A stretch of 64,000 nucleotides of DNA from Batillaria attramentaria (GCA_018292915.2 JACVVK020000091.1:577001-641000), one strand, 5' to 3'; shown: positions 13,471 to 29,587, counted from the stretch's first letter. Notes: generated from the sequence alone by a model not told the origin. A program made the numbers and translations.

Positions 13471-15419
13471 ATATATATATATATATATAGAAAGTTTCAT
13501 CATCATCTCTCTCTCTCTGAGAGAGCCTTTTACGCCTTTGGAATTAATAATCTTCGGCGTAGGAACTTATTTCGCTTCTTGCGCTGTTTGGTAGTTTTTG
13601 TCTTGCTTTGTTTTGTTACTTGTTTCAGTGTCTGTATGTTTTGTTACTTGTTTCAGTGTCTGTATGTTTTTGTGCATATTACATATGTGGAGCAATTTAC
13701 GGATCATGGAAAATGCATGACTGCATGGATAATGGATTGCACATGACTTCGCCGTTAACATAAAACTCCTGCAGTTCCGTTCAGTGTCAGTTTTTTTTTT
13801 TTTTTTAAATACTGCAGCTGTGTAACATTACACCAATTGCAATTCAGTGTTGCCCACACACAAAGCAGTTGCCTACACAAAGGGTCACCAAACTGTTATC
13901 ATGTACAATGCCCTGCGCCTTATCCTTCACTAACCCGATCTATCACGCACGACAAGGACAATCTGCAATGTGCAATATTCATACCACTGCACTGGCTTGG
14001 GTTACAAACAATGGACGACCGCATGCAGTAAACCACAAACCTCTAGAGGCAGATGGAGGCATGATAGACACAAAACAAACAAGAACGTCCTTAGCTGCGC
14101 ATTGTGGTTGCCATAGAAACGACTCTGAGAAAGTGTAGGGGCGAGTTTTGTACTCGTTATTTTGGTAACAGATGTCCGTGCTGCCACTGCCTGTCAAGTC
14201 ACAGGAAAGAGGGCCGACATGAGTGTGTGGGAAAAAAAAAATCCGCATTTGTAATGAAAAAGCTGGGTCGGTTGACAATTTCCTGCAGCAAGTTTGCTGT
14301 TTTTTTTTCTTTCTTGCCTCTTCCGGTAGATGCATGCAAGGACTTGAACTCTGTCGGCTTAAGTCCCTTGCTTATCGCGTCTATCTTTGGTTCGTCAACA
14401 AGGATATAAAAAAAAATAATAATAAATAAATACAATTTAAACCTTCATTTTACAGCAAGCACTGCTTCTTCAGAGTTGAACGTCTTTTCCCACACCGCCC
14501 TCACTACAAGTCCCCAGCCTGCTTGCTGGAAAACCGAGCCGGAAACGCTTTGGACTTCTAATGCTCGGGTCAGGAGTTCGAATCAGAAGCGGCGCAGTCG
14601 ATGACGCGGCGACCACGCTGATCGCTCCAGTAGTGGGTGGGTGGGTGTTTCGGGGTTTAACGTCCTTTTCCACCACATACGGGTGATATCAAAGACGGGG
14701 CAACGATGAAAAAGCCAGCTCAAATATTTGGCCCCAACCGGGATACGAACTCACGACTCGAGCATTTGAAGTCCAACGCTCTACCATTCGGCCACCCCGG
14801 CTCCCCATGTAACAACAGTCGTAAAATTGGATGTTCGACCGCTCGCGCAAAGTGTAAACAACACTGTATCGCATGAAGAGCTGTACTAATCATCCAGATA
14901 GAGCACTTCGCGGGTACAGGCGCACTCACGAGCGAAACTGTTCCGAAACGTAAGCTGGCTTCGTAAAGATGGTATTAGCCCCTTTACAAAAACCTCCCAC
15001 AACAGACCAATGCTGATAAAACAGGTCTGCGCTGCTTCGGTGTTTGTTTGGCCTATGCATGTCCCTGACTCAACAGCACAAGACAAAATTAATTATATTC
15101 AGCACATGACTCAAGACACGCTGCGACCAGTTTACTGTGACACGCCGACAGACTCGGAGCACTGCGAGCAAATTCCAATACGCCTGTGTTAAGTGTGTGC
15201 AACGAAAACATGTCAGCTTATGCACTGTAAGCGCTATCAAATTGATTTTATCTTTGCGTGAATTGTGTCGAGAGATGGGACCTATCTGCACCAAAATGCC
15301 CTTCGATAACCTCGGTCACACAATTTCTGTTTTTGTTGTAACTAAATCCTCGAAGTTGTAATGGAGACAGGAACACAATACACAGGACAGTGAAGTAAAC
15401 AATGAGGCAAGTCAGTCGC

Positions 15420-15492
<73 letters not shown>

Positions 15493-18400
15493 ACTACGGA
15501 GTACATTTTCTAACTCCAACTAGCGAAACACGTAGACTAAACAAATGCCATTACAGAAAGCAACTTTATCTCGCCGGTGCTTGCTTGTGAAATGTTCCAT
15601 CGTTCAAGACTTGGCAAACACACACGTCGAGGGCGGAAATAAGCTTCATAAAAAGCCAAATTCTGCAAATCCTTGGGTAAAACACACTGTCGAAGGGGAC
15701 AAAATTCACGAAAAGCTAAAAATAGCCGATTGAAAAGTGCAATAGTGTTGAAGGACATCGGGGTCGGATGTCGACCGCAACAGGTTCTAATTCTCCAAGT
15801 TGCGGTGCCCTGTCAAATAAAACATCTTGCTTGTGCATAAATGCTCGATTTGCAATGGTAAATAAAAAGGAAACGGCCATCACTACAGCATCAGAATAGA
15901 GGAATGTGACATCACACGGCTTCTGACGTCGGAAGCCGAAGTCTTTCAGTCTGCAGCTGCTGTAAGACCAGAGAGTTTTTGAGGCTTAACGCTGCGCAAG
16001 CCACAAAGACTAATTCGCGGCTAAGTGTGTCTGCACTGCGTGAAAAAAAATGTAAAGTTGGGCAACAGACGCAAACTGATCTACGGGGCAGTATAAACCT
16101 AGGACATGCAGGAGACGCTGCACCTTCATGCTAATTTATCGAACTCCCGGTTACAAAAAAAGCGTAGAAAACAAATAACTATTACAACTAGGTAAAACAA
16201 AGATAAATACTAAGCGCATATACAACAAATATTACATCTTATCATCTCCTAGGCCAAGTCATCACTGGTAGACAGACTGGGATTCCGGTCTTCTTCAAAT
16301 GAAGACTCTTGGATTTTCAACTGTCCAATTCATGAACAAATTCTCCTCATTCCCCGTCCGGAGGACATCGAAGTAAAAAGGAACTACCCCAAAAAAAAAA
16401 AAACAAAAAAACCTCTCGGCTGTTTTGACCGCTCATTCCGAATGCCACCTGCGTCCAAACATGTCACATGTCTCCGCGATTCTGGCACCGAAATTGCCGG
16501 GATGCCAATATTCCTGAATCCTTCTTGACAGCCGATAGTTTGTGGCCGAAGCCAAATTGGTGCAGAGCACTGGGTAATGTAAATTTACTGTCGAGCTATT
16601 GGAGACTGGAGTCGGCTCTTGTATTGGATTGTGAGGAAATGGGGCAAGGAAGCGTGGACCTTCTGCTGGCACCACATTAATCAGCAGGTTGCTGAGTGCG
16701 TGATTTCCTTCCCTGTACACTATCCTTACTAATCAATGTATTCCAGCAGCACCAAGAAACTTCTTCATTGCCGAAATATAACTTTGTACCGACACCGGCC
16801 ATGTACGAGCGCGACCCTCCGCCATCTTGAAATAGATAGCTGGCGAATCTGGACCAGCCAATCAGATAGCGTCTGGCGAAATCATTCGCGGTTGATCGGA
16901 GTTCATCGCATTGCATGTCGAGCGAAGCCCGAACAGTCCAAAATCTCTTCGCGAGGCCCCAAAATGTTTCGAGCGAAGCGTTTTTGCTTCGCTCTTCGGG
17001 GTTGATCGGCATAGTTAAGACGCGCCTTTAGATCTAAGAATGGTAAAAAGCGACATAACCAGGGTGGGTAACCGCCCCACGTGAAGCACGAGCAACACGG
17101 TCATGAGCATTGAGGGACCGTCCAAATAGTGCGAGACAAGTGTGATTATTGGAGGGCATGCTAGGAAAGGTTGGGAAGAGCTAAATCATCTAAAGTCCCT
17201 GAAAAAAAAATGAAACAGAAAATGTGATCTTGATAGTTGTGGGTGCGACTAATGAGGAACAAAGCCACCTTTCACTTTTCCGGGATAAGTACCGGCGGGA
17301 AGACTCTTTACTGTTTGAAACGGATCAATAGTGTTAACTCGACTTCCCGCTACTCAGCAAAACTAACAAAACTAAAGATCCCACCCCCTACTCCCCCTCC
17401 CCACCGGCATTACCAAAACCCCATTTTCTGTCGCATACTTTCAGTGATCTTGGATGTTTTAGCTTTTCCTCTCATTTCTTTGCTGACGCGCGCACTGCCT
17501 CGCACTATTTGGACGCAGCCAAATTTCATGCTCATCGCGGGTGGGGGGGGGGGGGGGGGTTAACGTCGAAATATTTGGCCCCCTGCCGGATACGAACTCA
17601 CGACCCGAGCATTAGAAGTCCAACGCTCTACCATTCGGCTACCCCTGCTCCCCCATGCTCATCGCAAATTCCGGGTGCCTCGTAGACTTCCAAACTACAT
17701 GAGTTGTCCCCATTTAACCTGTGCGGTTTTGCAGCTGATGCAGCGATTCGGAAAACCGTCACTGATAGGGCGATATCGATGCTTTCTTCTCGAAAATTAG
17801 CGTCTCATCGGACATTCTCAAGACACGTGACACAAGGGACCTGATCCCCCCGTGATAATGATTATTACGAGCGGCATGGCAGCTTACACGTACGCTTCCA
17901 AGGAGGCACAGTGAACTCCTGAAGGCATCCTAACCCTGCAAGTGTTTTTTTCCTCCTCCATCAAGACCGGTGAGAGGCATCGTGACAGTTTGCACGTGCA
18001 GTTCAGGAACGCACAATGTGCACAGCTATCTAGACCTGTAGTGGTATGAGCTTGAAACCTCATTAGAAATCGTTCGACCGGCCCCCGAAATGTAGTGGTT
18101 AGCACTTCGGACTATGGACCGGGAGACCCGGGTTCGAGTCTAAGCCGAGGCAAGCGGGATTTTTCCCACCTAGGGCGGCTTCTACCCAGAGCGGGTGTGC
18201 TATGGGCCCAGTGGGGTGGTTGTTACCACACAGCCGAAATTTACCCACTTCACGGGTGCGACTTTGGGGGTGCTTCCCTTAGTATGACACGTCTTATGAT
18301 GTGGATGATTACACAGCCGGCACCGCAGATGCCGTAGTTCCCGGGCCTGGTTAACGCCGGGATACTTATGACAGGAAGCGTGGAATGCGGCCCTGTCCCG

Positions 18401-20998
18401 CAGTCCCAAACCACACGGACCTCCATAGCATCATCTTACCATCATCCTCATTCCCATCATAATAAAAACTGCCCCAGCTTTCCATCCCTCCGTGGATTCC
18501 ATCCATGACCTGGACGGAACACCACTGGAGCTGGCAAAAGAGTTGGGGCACCCCTCACCCCCAAAAATCGTTCGGTAAAGGTGAACTTGCACGGTCTGTG
18601 AGTGTGAGAAAATAAATGACCTGTTAGTATCTCATGATCTTACTCACGCCGATTTCCCATCAAGAAATCCCGTTTACATGATTGTTGAACAAACCCCGTG
18701 CCAATTTCGCTACAGACAAAAATACCATCAGGGATTCAAAACTCTAAACTGAAGATTATAGCTGAATCCCGGAGGAACGAAACTTTGGTGATTCTACTGC
18801 CGTTGTGTCATGTAAAGCCTTCAAGTCCTTCTCCCCCATCATCCCCACCCCCCTTACCCCGCCCTTATTTTCCAATGTGCTATTTTTGTCAACAAGGGTA
18901 TGTGATTACGGCCCAACATACCCTATAATGACACACACAAGACAGCGGCCAGGAAAACAGCATCAACGGCGCAAGAAGCTTAAAGGGGCTAATTCCAACT
19001 TTGCTAAGCCGACTTATGTTTAGGTAGCTTCAGTGGCTTATGAGTGCGCCTGTGCGCTCGAAATACTCTATGAGTCTATCTTCTATATAATAAGCGGCTA
19101 GCGTCTGTGTGTGTGTGTGTGTGTGTGTCTGTGTGTCAGGGGTTGGCGTCCAAACGGGTCAGCCGATTGCCACCAAATTTGCCATGAGCCTAGACAAGTA
19201 ACAAGAAGTAAACTGGTATACATGTCTACCCGAGCGAAGCCGGTAGTAATAATAATAATAAATAAATAATAATAATTAGTACTGTATAGGCGCTTTACCC
19301 AATTTCATGAATCGGCTCAAAGCGCCGCGAACTGAACCCAACACGCACGCTCACGTGAATCACACACATTCTCTCACACCCTGGACATAAACACATTACA
19401 ATCACGTGGTGCGAAGGGTCAGCTCAGCTATTTAAGTTTCGGAATTTAGAATTGCGTTTATTTTTTCTAATTTTGAGGGCTGAACATTTCCAAAGCTAAT
19501 CTTGGTGATTAGTACAGCTCTTAGTGCGAAACAATGTTGTTTACACTTTGCGCGAGTGGTCGAACATTCGAATTCTGCGTTTGTTGTTACACTACTCGAC
19601 TGCTCAGTATGGTCGCCGCGTCACTGATCGGGTCCCGCTTCTGTTGGCTCAGTGCCAGCATTTCAGACGCTGTCACTGTCCAGAGGTGACCACGAAAACA
19701 GCTCACAATGATCAGTGGTCATACAAATGGTTAGCCTTAGCCCTTTAACTTCAAAACAGACGTGTGTCAGACTGACCATTTCACACCAAGCAACGCGAAG
19801 CAACAGCAACATCACGAAGGCATCCCAGCAACTGACAAACAGGTTTCCGGGCATAAGCTAGCGCAACAAATGACTATAGATTTTTCGCTGGGAAAAAAAA
19901 AAAGATTCCTGCATGAAAAGTTCCCCGCCAGGATAATGGATCGTCAAGTCCACCTCTGTCTGCCCGAGCATCGACTCCAGGGCACTTCACCACCACCACG
20001 CCGCAAGCCGAGTTCCGCCATGCAGACTGATGTGGACGTGTTTGCTGAGAAAACAGGAAGATGTTCAGCACTGTCACTCCCGGTAATGGCAACTGGTGCA
20101 GCCTCCCCTGGGTACGATTTTTATTACAACCAAACTTGACATACAAGCACACAACTGTGCACCACCGGCTGACAACCTCGTTTCATCTGGCGGTGTGCAA
20201 CTTGCCCATCAAAATCAAGAATGAATCAAATAGTGGTAGTCGACCTGTCGGTCTGTCTGGAATTGCATAATGATCAACTGGATCTGCAACTTACAGACGA
20301 TTCGGGGAGCCGGGATGGCCGAATGGTTGAGCGTAGGACTTTCAATGCTCGGGTCGTGAGTTCGAATCCCGGCTGGGGCCAAATATTTCTGCTGGCCTTT
20401 TTCTCGTTGCCCCGTCTTTGATATCACCCACACATGGTGGAAAAGGACGTTAAACTCCCAAACATTCACGCACCCCTACAGACGAGTCCAATCATCCTTG
20501 TGGTGGGTACGTTAACTTCAACTAACCAAGCAACCAACCAACCACGCTAACACTGAAATGGTGACAAGTGTTTGTTTTTTTTTTTTTTAAAGTACACAAC
20601 ACCCGCGTTATCTCTCGTGTAAGCTGATACCCACTTATTTTGACCTGTCTGCACTTACTAAGAGATATCATCAAGCGGCGCTGCCCTGCTGTGCGAAGGA
20701 AAGCGATTAGCACGAGGGTGGGGAAGAAAAGGAGTTAGTGGGACAGCCGCTACCAGTGAAAAACACGCCAAGTTGAGTTAAGAGAGGACTGTTTTTGTGT
20801 CCCCAGTGTCAGAAACCAAATTGACATTGTACGCAATCGATCAAAACTGCCAACAGCCAAAGAAGTACAAATGGACTTTAAAAGTAGGGGCGTCAATAGA
20901 TGGGGGTGTGGTTGTAGTACTAGTGTTGATCTCTGTCTCAGTGTTCACCTGTGTGTGTGTTTGTCCACAGACACTTCCGACAGTGCGTGTTAGTTCTG

Positions 20999-21089
<91 letters not shown>

Positions 21090-21683
21090 TGTCTGTGTGT
21101 GTGTGTGTCTGTATGTCTGTCTGTCCGCCAGCCAACACGACACTTCAAACAATGATGGGCATTAGTACAGACTGGCGTGTGTCTGTCTTTACGCATGTCT
21201 ACCAGTGGGTATTTGAAACGGGGACACTTTCAGTCACCGTTGTTAACGCTGTTAAACTTAATACGAAAACAGGTCTTACCGTCTATGTCAAGACAATGAC
21301 AGTGGGGGTATTCAATGGAAGGTTGTACTACAGCACAGATCACTGGCCACGGGCAGACACGTTCGAGTGAGACATCAGGCAATTCATCAATACTATTATC
21401 TTGACAATTTGTCTATTCCTTCGCGGTCTCGCTCTGTCTTATGATCCTTTATTGGCTTTAAGTCGCAGAAACCGACTGTAAACGGCGGACAATAGATGGA
21501 TGAGAGTCGGCACACTGCTGGTTCCCACACGGCAAGAGGTCTACTGAACAGGAGCATGTCTGGACAAGAAAATAACGTCTTAGCAATGGCACGCAGTTCA
21601 CTGGAGCCCAATAGCAGGCTGAATTCTTGGCGGTTGGAGGGTCAGGGAAGGTGTGTGTGTGTGTGTGTGTGTGCGTGTGTGTG

Positions 21684-21721
<38 letters not shown>

Positions 21722-21747
21722 CGTGTTTGTGTGTGTTTGTGTGTGTG

Positions 21748-21796
<49 letters not shown>

Positions 21797-22309
21797 GCGT
21801 GTGTGCGTGTGCGTGTGTGCGTGTGTGTGTGTGTGATGGAGGGGGGGGGGACACATATGAGTCAAATTCCCTGCTTAATATCTAGGTACATTCTACCAAC
21901 AAGAGATAGAAATACGTGTAGCTAATTTTCTCGATTTTTTTCAAAATTTTAACTCATTTAATTACCTCTCGTCTTAATTTAGGTTGCTTCCGACCAGTCA
22001 GTCGACACTGCTTACGAGGTCAATAAAATTTCTGTGAAAAGAAGACGTTTCTTGCGCCGAGAATACATTCCATGCGCGCCTCAGTAAATATTCCCGGCTT
22101 CTGAGTTGCTAAAAACTCCAGCAAGGAGGTATTCAACACACGAAACTAACAGTGAAGCTCATAGGGAGTCTGAAAAGGCCTGGCACAAGGGTGGGCGTAT
22201 CGGGAACCAGCAGCTGTGCTGTTCCAACACCACGGAGCGGTGGAGGCGATCAAGGTCACTGACGTGTAGAAATCAATAGCGGTGAGCAGCAGGTGTTGGG
22301 AACAGGTAC

Positions 22310-22347
<38 letters not shown>

Positions 22348-25300
22348 GCACACAGACACAGAAACACAAGCAGCAGAGAGTGGCAGACAGAGATAGAACT
22401 TGCCAGCCACCTAGACGTCATTCATCCTTTTTAAATTTAGTTTCAAATGGAGATGCCGTTTGAACAAATCTCTCTCGGCTCTTGAAACCAAGAGCATGAC
22501 TGAAACAGACCTGTAAGTAAAATATTACCAGTGCAAGTTTCAAGGTAAAGTTCTTCCACCTACAAAATGGCAGATCATCGAGGAGAAACCCAATTTTAAA
22601 ACTGTTCCACGAAACTGAAGGCCGGCCACCGTCTTCAACGATGTTCACCCATTGCAGGCAGATTTTTCAAACCCGTGCAGATCCACCAAAAAAATGGTAG
22701 TAACAGAAACTTTCATTGTCCCTTCGCTGTGAAAATCACCGTCTGTACCCAGGCCAAGCATATGTCATGGGCTCCCACAAAAGGTGGACAAGTCGATCAG
22801 CCACTTTTGAGAAAATCGGGGGAAAAAACAACAACAAGCAAACACACACATACTGGTGGTAGGTCAAATTTCTCGACTTCGAGATTTTTTTTTTTTTCAT
22901 TTTCGGGTCCTTAAACAACTAATCCAACTTCTCTGAACGTTTCAAGACTGAATGTAGCTTACAAACATGTTAACAACAAGCCGATAATACAACCACGACA
23001 TACTGGCATGATTCCCACGTGAGTCGCACTTTACCATCCATTTTCTCAACATGACCGTTTTCAAAAGTAAGTTTTCTTTTCAACAACCATATCTCACGCC
23101 TACACCATGCTACAGATATAATTTTACACCCAAAAGAAAGCTTGTTGTCTGCACTCTTCAGTGATACCAATAACACCCTCTAACCAATAACAATAAAATA
23201 ACAATAAAAATTATCACCCTCTGTCCCCCTTTTGAGGAAGCGCATCACATATTGCGCCACTCAACAGAAGTTCCTCTGGGGCGTACGATCTGAGGAAACA
23301 GCCTGCCTGCCAAACATGTTAAACCGAGCACTTGCGGCAGGTTACACAGTTCAAAAGCTATCCCTCTCTCAGACGCAATAAACTGAAGACTGTTTCAGGA
23401 ATCTGCAGCGTTTACGAGCAAGAGCAGCCACGGAGATGTCAGGGAATCGGTGTACATCTACAGTAACGTTTTCTGCTATGTGCTCCAGGTCCTGCCAGGC
23501 TCGTATCCAGTGTTTACGATAAACACTCCTGGTTTCTTCTCCTCGTTTCTTCTCTTTTGTTTAAACATCGTCGGCTGCATCTGCAGTAGGCTGCCACGTC
23601 GTTAAAACTGAGATTAGCTAACATCGTGTTGCCCTGCAGCTATGGCGGAACGCGAATGCCGCTGAAGTGAACCACCGAGAAACTGACAAGGAAGTAAAAT
23701 AAGTTTGGGGGAAAACATGTCAACATTCACTATTCAGAATGAAGGGACACGAAAACTTCTACCCCTTCACAGCGTGATGCCATTTAAGGCCCCAACTGCA
23801 AGATTTTGAGCCTCACAGATCGTGCTGGGCTGTTTTGATGGTGTCTACCATCACGTCACTAAGACACATGCACGAATACATGCACATAGGCTTGCGTTAG
23901 CCGATTCAGTGAAGACAAAGCGCTGATCTAGCTGGTGACAGTGTCGCAATGACGTGACGCTCGACCTTGTGGCTCACTAAGTTCGAGCAGCCGACAAGGG
24001 AAGCATGGCAGACGCCGTTTACGAACGACCGAGTTTTCCTCGATTGCACGGCTACCAAACGCCAGTGTGTTGCATTCGGATCTCTACTGATCTCTAGGAT
24101 TGATAATATCGAGCGCACAGGCGCAGTCACAAGCGTAACTCTTCCAAAATAGACGTCTCCCCACAAAAAGGGGAAAAATTCAGCAATGGAAGCAACATCG
24201 CCTTTAAGACACGAGAAAACAATATCCTTCTAAGGACTATCCTTGCTAGGATATGAGCCATACTGAACGTTTAGTGATAGGTCATACCGGGATGGTCGCT
24301 AGTACCATCGTGACCGATCGCACGTTCTGAGTTAACAGATTTTGTCGGCGGACGCACAATTTACATACCGGCGTCAGTTCCATGAAGACAGTTCCGATTG
24401 AGGTCAGTTAGACCCCACGGTGTTTGATGGAAAATAATCGATGATAAACTTACATCTGAAAACTAATATCGTCCTATGGTGTTACCAGATGTCGAAACAA
24501 AAACCAAGAAACCCAGCACGCAATCAAGACGACACAATTCCTAGAATAGCCTGACAGACGAGGAATCTGGTGGTAGCCACTTAGGCCGGCTACCCTTTCG
24601 TGTCATTGTAGAGGATTTCTCGTAGGACGGTTTTAGCCGGCTGCTACTGAGTCACGTGGAATCGTTCACTTGACAATACAACTGACGTAATTGGCAGTGG
24701 CATTACTGGGGCACCACATTCCTCTTAGCCTCCAGGTCCAAGCCGGAAGGCCGTATATGATGTACAGGTGAACCTAACACTACGCGTAAAACACATCACA
24801 CGCACATTCTACCCACAACACAACCTGAACAAAACAAAACCAAAGAAGACAATGCAAATAATTAATTTACTGTCGCCCAATGTACTGGCGGTTTTGCATA
24901 GCAGACGACTGAATCAGTCCGACTCTTAACTGAAGTCGAATGGTTCCCCCCCAGTCCCTGACAAAGATCTGAATTACTGCATCATGATTCTTGAAGCCTA
25001 GTATACTGGTTAGCTGTACTGACTAAAAAATACTCACAGAAGACCGGCAGACCGTTAGTTTGAGTAAAAATGACAAAACGTGAGCCTATAATGTTGAGTG
25101 GTGGTATCAGTTTGGGAGCACTTTTGTCAAAAATGGCTGAACTGGTAAGAGTTAACAGTAAACCTTAGTTGTCTCCCCGCCTGAGTGCGCACTCACGCAC
25201 CACACAATGGCTGACAAGCGCCTTCTCTCGCTGCAGTATTTTTGCATACTCAATTTTGCCTGTAATACAATACAGTCTGGTCCTTCTTCTAAGATGAAAG

Positions 25301-28152
25301 ATAAGTATTATGCACATGATTCAGTGCTCTGAATTTGATGCCTGTTTGCATTTCTTGCGTTGTGTACTCGCTGAAAGCGCTGACCTGCTCACTGCCGGCA
25401 CTGACTACCACTGTGCTGAAGGCAGAACAAAGTCGCATGAATGCGCCTTATAATTATTTCCATACAGCTTAAGAAGATTTAGTCTGTTTCGTCTGTGTTC
25501 AATTCATTCCCTGCCATCTGATCAGTTGTTTTGGACTGGATTCAATGACCCGGCAGTACCAAGACAACACTGTCTTTCCGTCATTTTGAGCAGTCCCTTC
25601 CTCAGTATCTTTCCGACAAACTTACCACGTATGAACCTTCTCGTACTCTCCGCTCCTCATCGGAAAAGCTCCTGAAGGTTCCCAAGTTCAATCTGAAAAC
25701 CTTCGGTGAGCGCTCTTTCAGTTTCTGTGCCCCCCAGGTATGGAATTCTCTGCCTCCCTCCCTTAGGAACACCCAGACCCTCCCACAGTTTAAATCAAAA
25801 CTGAAGACTTACCTATTCAAGACAGCATATGATCTGTAGTATCATCTACCCCCCCCCCCCCCCCGCACACGTAATTAGTGTTTCATGTATGCGTGATAAT
25901 GTGTGTGTGTGTGTGTAGCGCACTGAGTGCTCTTTGAGCAGATTACTAGCGCTTTATAAGAGCTATTATTATTATTATTATTATTAAGAGCACATAACTA
26001 GACGTTGTCTCAGACTGATCAGGAACAGTACAGTTGCCTGGGCAGCCAGCGTGCACAATTTGAGTATAACAAACATGATTCACAACAAACAAACAACAAA
26101 AGGACCGTTGTCTGTCTCTTGCGTGTCACAACTCGTGACGTATCCTAAAGAACAAACAGTATAAGGGAAATAAAATGCGCGCCCTACTCCACTAACCGCC
26201 TTTGCAGTGAACACCTTGCAATTACAATGTCTGTCACGAAAGGCCACGAGTTTAACGACAAGTCTACAAGGCCAACGACAAGCCAAAAACTTTCTCATCT
26301 AAGGACTGTACTTTGCCACTCTACATTTTTGACCCGAAAACGCAAGGGTGATTAACCTGAACAAATCGAGTTGGGAACCCTGTAACTAGTGTCGGTAAGT
26401 CCAATACTGATAATGATATCAGGCATAGCTGATATCATACATCTCGAAAGTACACTAACATGCACGCATACTGTTACGCTTTAAAAAAAAAAAAATAGGC
26501 CATTGTAAACTCTTCAGGCAAAAAGTGAGATATCGCGATAGTCGCCGACCTGGCCGGTTTGTGGCCGAATTGCTATCAGTTTCTTTTCTTCCTTGACTTA
26601 ATGGTAACCGCTAGTTATCGGCTTACTTTTTGTTCATACTGTGAGTGTTTTGCGTGTGAGTGGTTGGGGCTGACTTTCCAGTTAAATACGATACGCAGCT
26701 TTGGTAAACCGGCTATGCTAGAAAGTTTCTTTTCAGAAAACATGAAAATCCTTGGCAAAGAACCCACATCTCGACGTTTCTATCACATGAAACGGCCCAG
26801 CCAAACTGGAGCACAAGAATTCCAAAAACGACCTTCCAAACGTGAAATTAGAAAAAGAACGGGGACAGGTAGCTATAGAAAAGGTGTTGTTTATGCATAC
26901 CGGGGCAGAGAGGAAGGAGAGGAGTGAAAAAGGGGGTGGGTGGGGACGATTCTGTTCATCCATTGCTCTCAAAATACCATTGGCCATTACGGGCAAAAAC
27001 AAGCAGTGGTAAGCACAAACTGTCTTCCACTACGTTAAACGTATCTACCGTAAATACGAAATGAGTGAACATACCGTAACCAACACATCTACAAAACTCT
27101 ACAAGTAAGTCTATGTCGAAAATGGGAACATAAAATAATTACACGTCCCCAATGCCGGAAATCCAATCACACTTTGACGTCTCTAGAGTTACTAACAGTT
27201 CTGCCTCGATACTGAATACGTGTCTGGGTTTGGCGAGATTTCTACACGGAAAGGTCACTCACTTTCGGGCCAGGAAAATCTTATCGTGACGCTTCATTAC
27301 GCTTCAATCACTGGACCTAAACTGATTCCCGGCCGCGGTCAGCGGCGGGACCTGACATGACCCCTCTTCCTGAGGTGAAGGTCATCATTTTGCTGGCGAG
27401 TCTGGCTGGCCTGAGTTGACTGACCACTTGTCACAAACTGGAACTGCATGTCGCGCCAATCAACAGACGTGTTTATACTTATGCAGTACGCACAAGAGCA
27501 GGGGGGGGGGGGGGGGGGGGGGGGGTGTTTGGGGGTTTAACGTCCTTTTCCACCACGTAGGGTGATATCAAAGACGGGGCAACGATCAAAAAGTCAACAC
27601 AAATATTTGGCCCCAGCCGGGATGCGAACTCTCGACCCGAGCATCAGAAGTCCAACGCTCTACCATTCGGCCACGCCGGCTCCCCGCACAAGAGCAGAAT
27701 AATGTAGGAATTGCCGTATCAGGCTTGGGTTTACATTTTTGGACATGATTTATGACGAACACTATCTCACACACACGTCTGAACCGGCTCTGTGTCCTAT
27801 GAACGTACACAAACTGCAGTGATATGTTAACAACAGGAACGTGTGTGCTTCGGGTGTGACCGACTTCTTGTTTTGCGTCCTTCGTGGCAACACATGATCG
27901 TGTATTCCACTTACAGAATGACCTGCTTAACAGCGCTTATGTCATCGCTGATCTGTGCAAACATGCTACCATTCACCACTACTGAAGAGGTTTCACGAGT
28001 AATACAAGTGTTGGGAAGTCAGAAGTCTCGCTGCCTCAGATGTGTTGGGTAGAGGAGTTGTAGTGGGGGCTGGGGGGGGGGGGAGGGTGTGTGTGTGTGT
28101 GTGTGTGCGTGCGTGTGCGTGTGCGTGTGCGCGCGCGCGTGTCTCTTCGTGC

Positions 28153-28204
<52 letters not shown>

Positions 28205-29544
28205 GCGTGTGTGTGTGTGTCTCTGTGTGTGTAATGCTGCCACCCCTTTCGCTGCGACAGCAGCGCCGCGTAAGCACCATTTATCATTACGTTTTATCAT
28301 TATTTTGCCTTACACCATCGTTTTCGCTCCCTACACTTTGGATAGCTGTGAGAAAACAAGATCAGTTGAACAGCACTTTAGACTGCTCTGCATGCCTGGT
28401 CACGATGCACTTTGCACATGACCTTGTTTTTCCAGTAGCAATGCAAATTGTTACGTGACCAGAAAGGGTAAACATCTCGCCCAAAATCTCCAACTGGCTG
28501 CATGTGCCAGCTCCGTTATCTCGCCGGGAACTCCTGTCACTTTTTCTACATGCTGGAGCACCAGATAGAGAGGATAGGGCACGGATTTAAAGGCGTCTGT
28601 TGTGAGATTACCATTGACATCGGTTATTTCTCCTAGTGCAAACAGGAGTCGACTTTTTTTTTTTAACAGTTGGGCTCGTCAGTATTGTATGTAAGCTCGA
28701 TATAGTCTTAATGGCAAGTAGAGCTCTGAAAACGCAATACAATGACGCCTGCTGGTCGTGGGAACAAGAAGTAAAACGGCCAGAAGTTGTCCTAGTCAAC
28801 CGTGCCAGCCGTGAAAATATACAATACCTAATACATGTATCTCAATGTGCCCGGTCACCGGTTTTGTTTTCTTCTTCTTCTTTTCCCCTTCTCATTTTGA
28901 TTCTTTCATGTACCATGACTTCGTGTTTCGAGGCTAGCATCGGAATGGTTCTTCTCCGAGTCTGTATGCCTGTATCTCGAGCTTTAATTCTACACTTGCT
29001 GTGTGGCCGACCTCAGTGCAACGTACGCCTACAGGCAGCCTCAATGTAATCTAGCAGGTCAACTGATGGACGCGAAAGATGATCAAATCCGGCGACAAGA
29101 GAAATCCGATTAATCTCTGGACGATCCCTGACGCAGAACAACCCCTTTGCCAGCTCTTGGCCTCAGTACAAGATACGACATAATGAAGACCAAGACATTT
29201 GGTCGATGTCTGAGATACAGCGCCATACAACATCGTCTCCCCCCTTCTTATCCAAGAAACAAACAGCAGAGGTATCGAGTCCAAAACCTATTACAGCTGA
29301 GGCAGGCTATCCCTTTCGCTCTCGTTGGAATGTCGATAATGTTCTCTGATATAGCCGAGGGGTGCCAGCAAATGAATATTTCTGGCCCCAGAACGGATTA
29401 ATGAGAGAGGGGAGAAAGACCTGTCAAATGCCACGTTACAGCATTATAATTTTCATGATTATTTTCAACAAAAAATCGTTATAAAATAAAATTACAGAGA
29501 AAGGCAGTCAGCAAACCTCTTGAATAATACGATATTTGGGGGTT

Positions 29545-29587
<43 letters not shown>

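Noticed and set aside
16677..17012. 111-codon minus-strand frame near a CCAAT/YY1-like patch
   Set aside because: No domain, no exon structure and it lies within USP intron 1; the promoter-like words alone are too weak.
20301..20380. tRNA genes at the SINE-1, SINE-2 and SINE-3 heads
   Set aside because: Box A and B are present but acceptor stems do not pair, bodies continue into shared SINE sequence, and target duplications flank the whole units.
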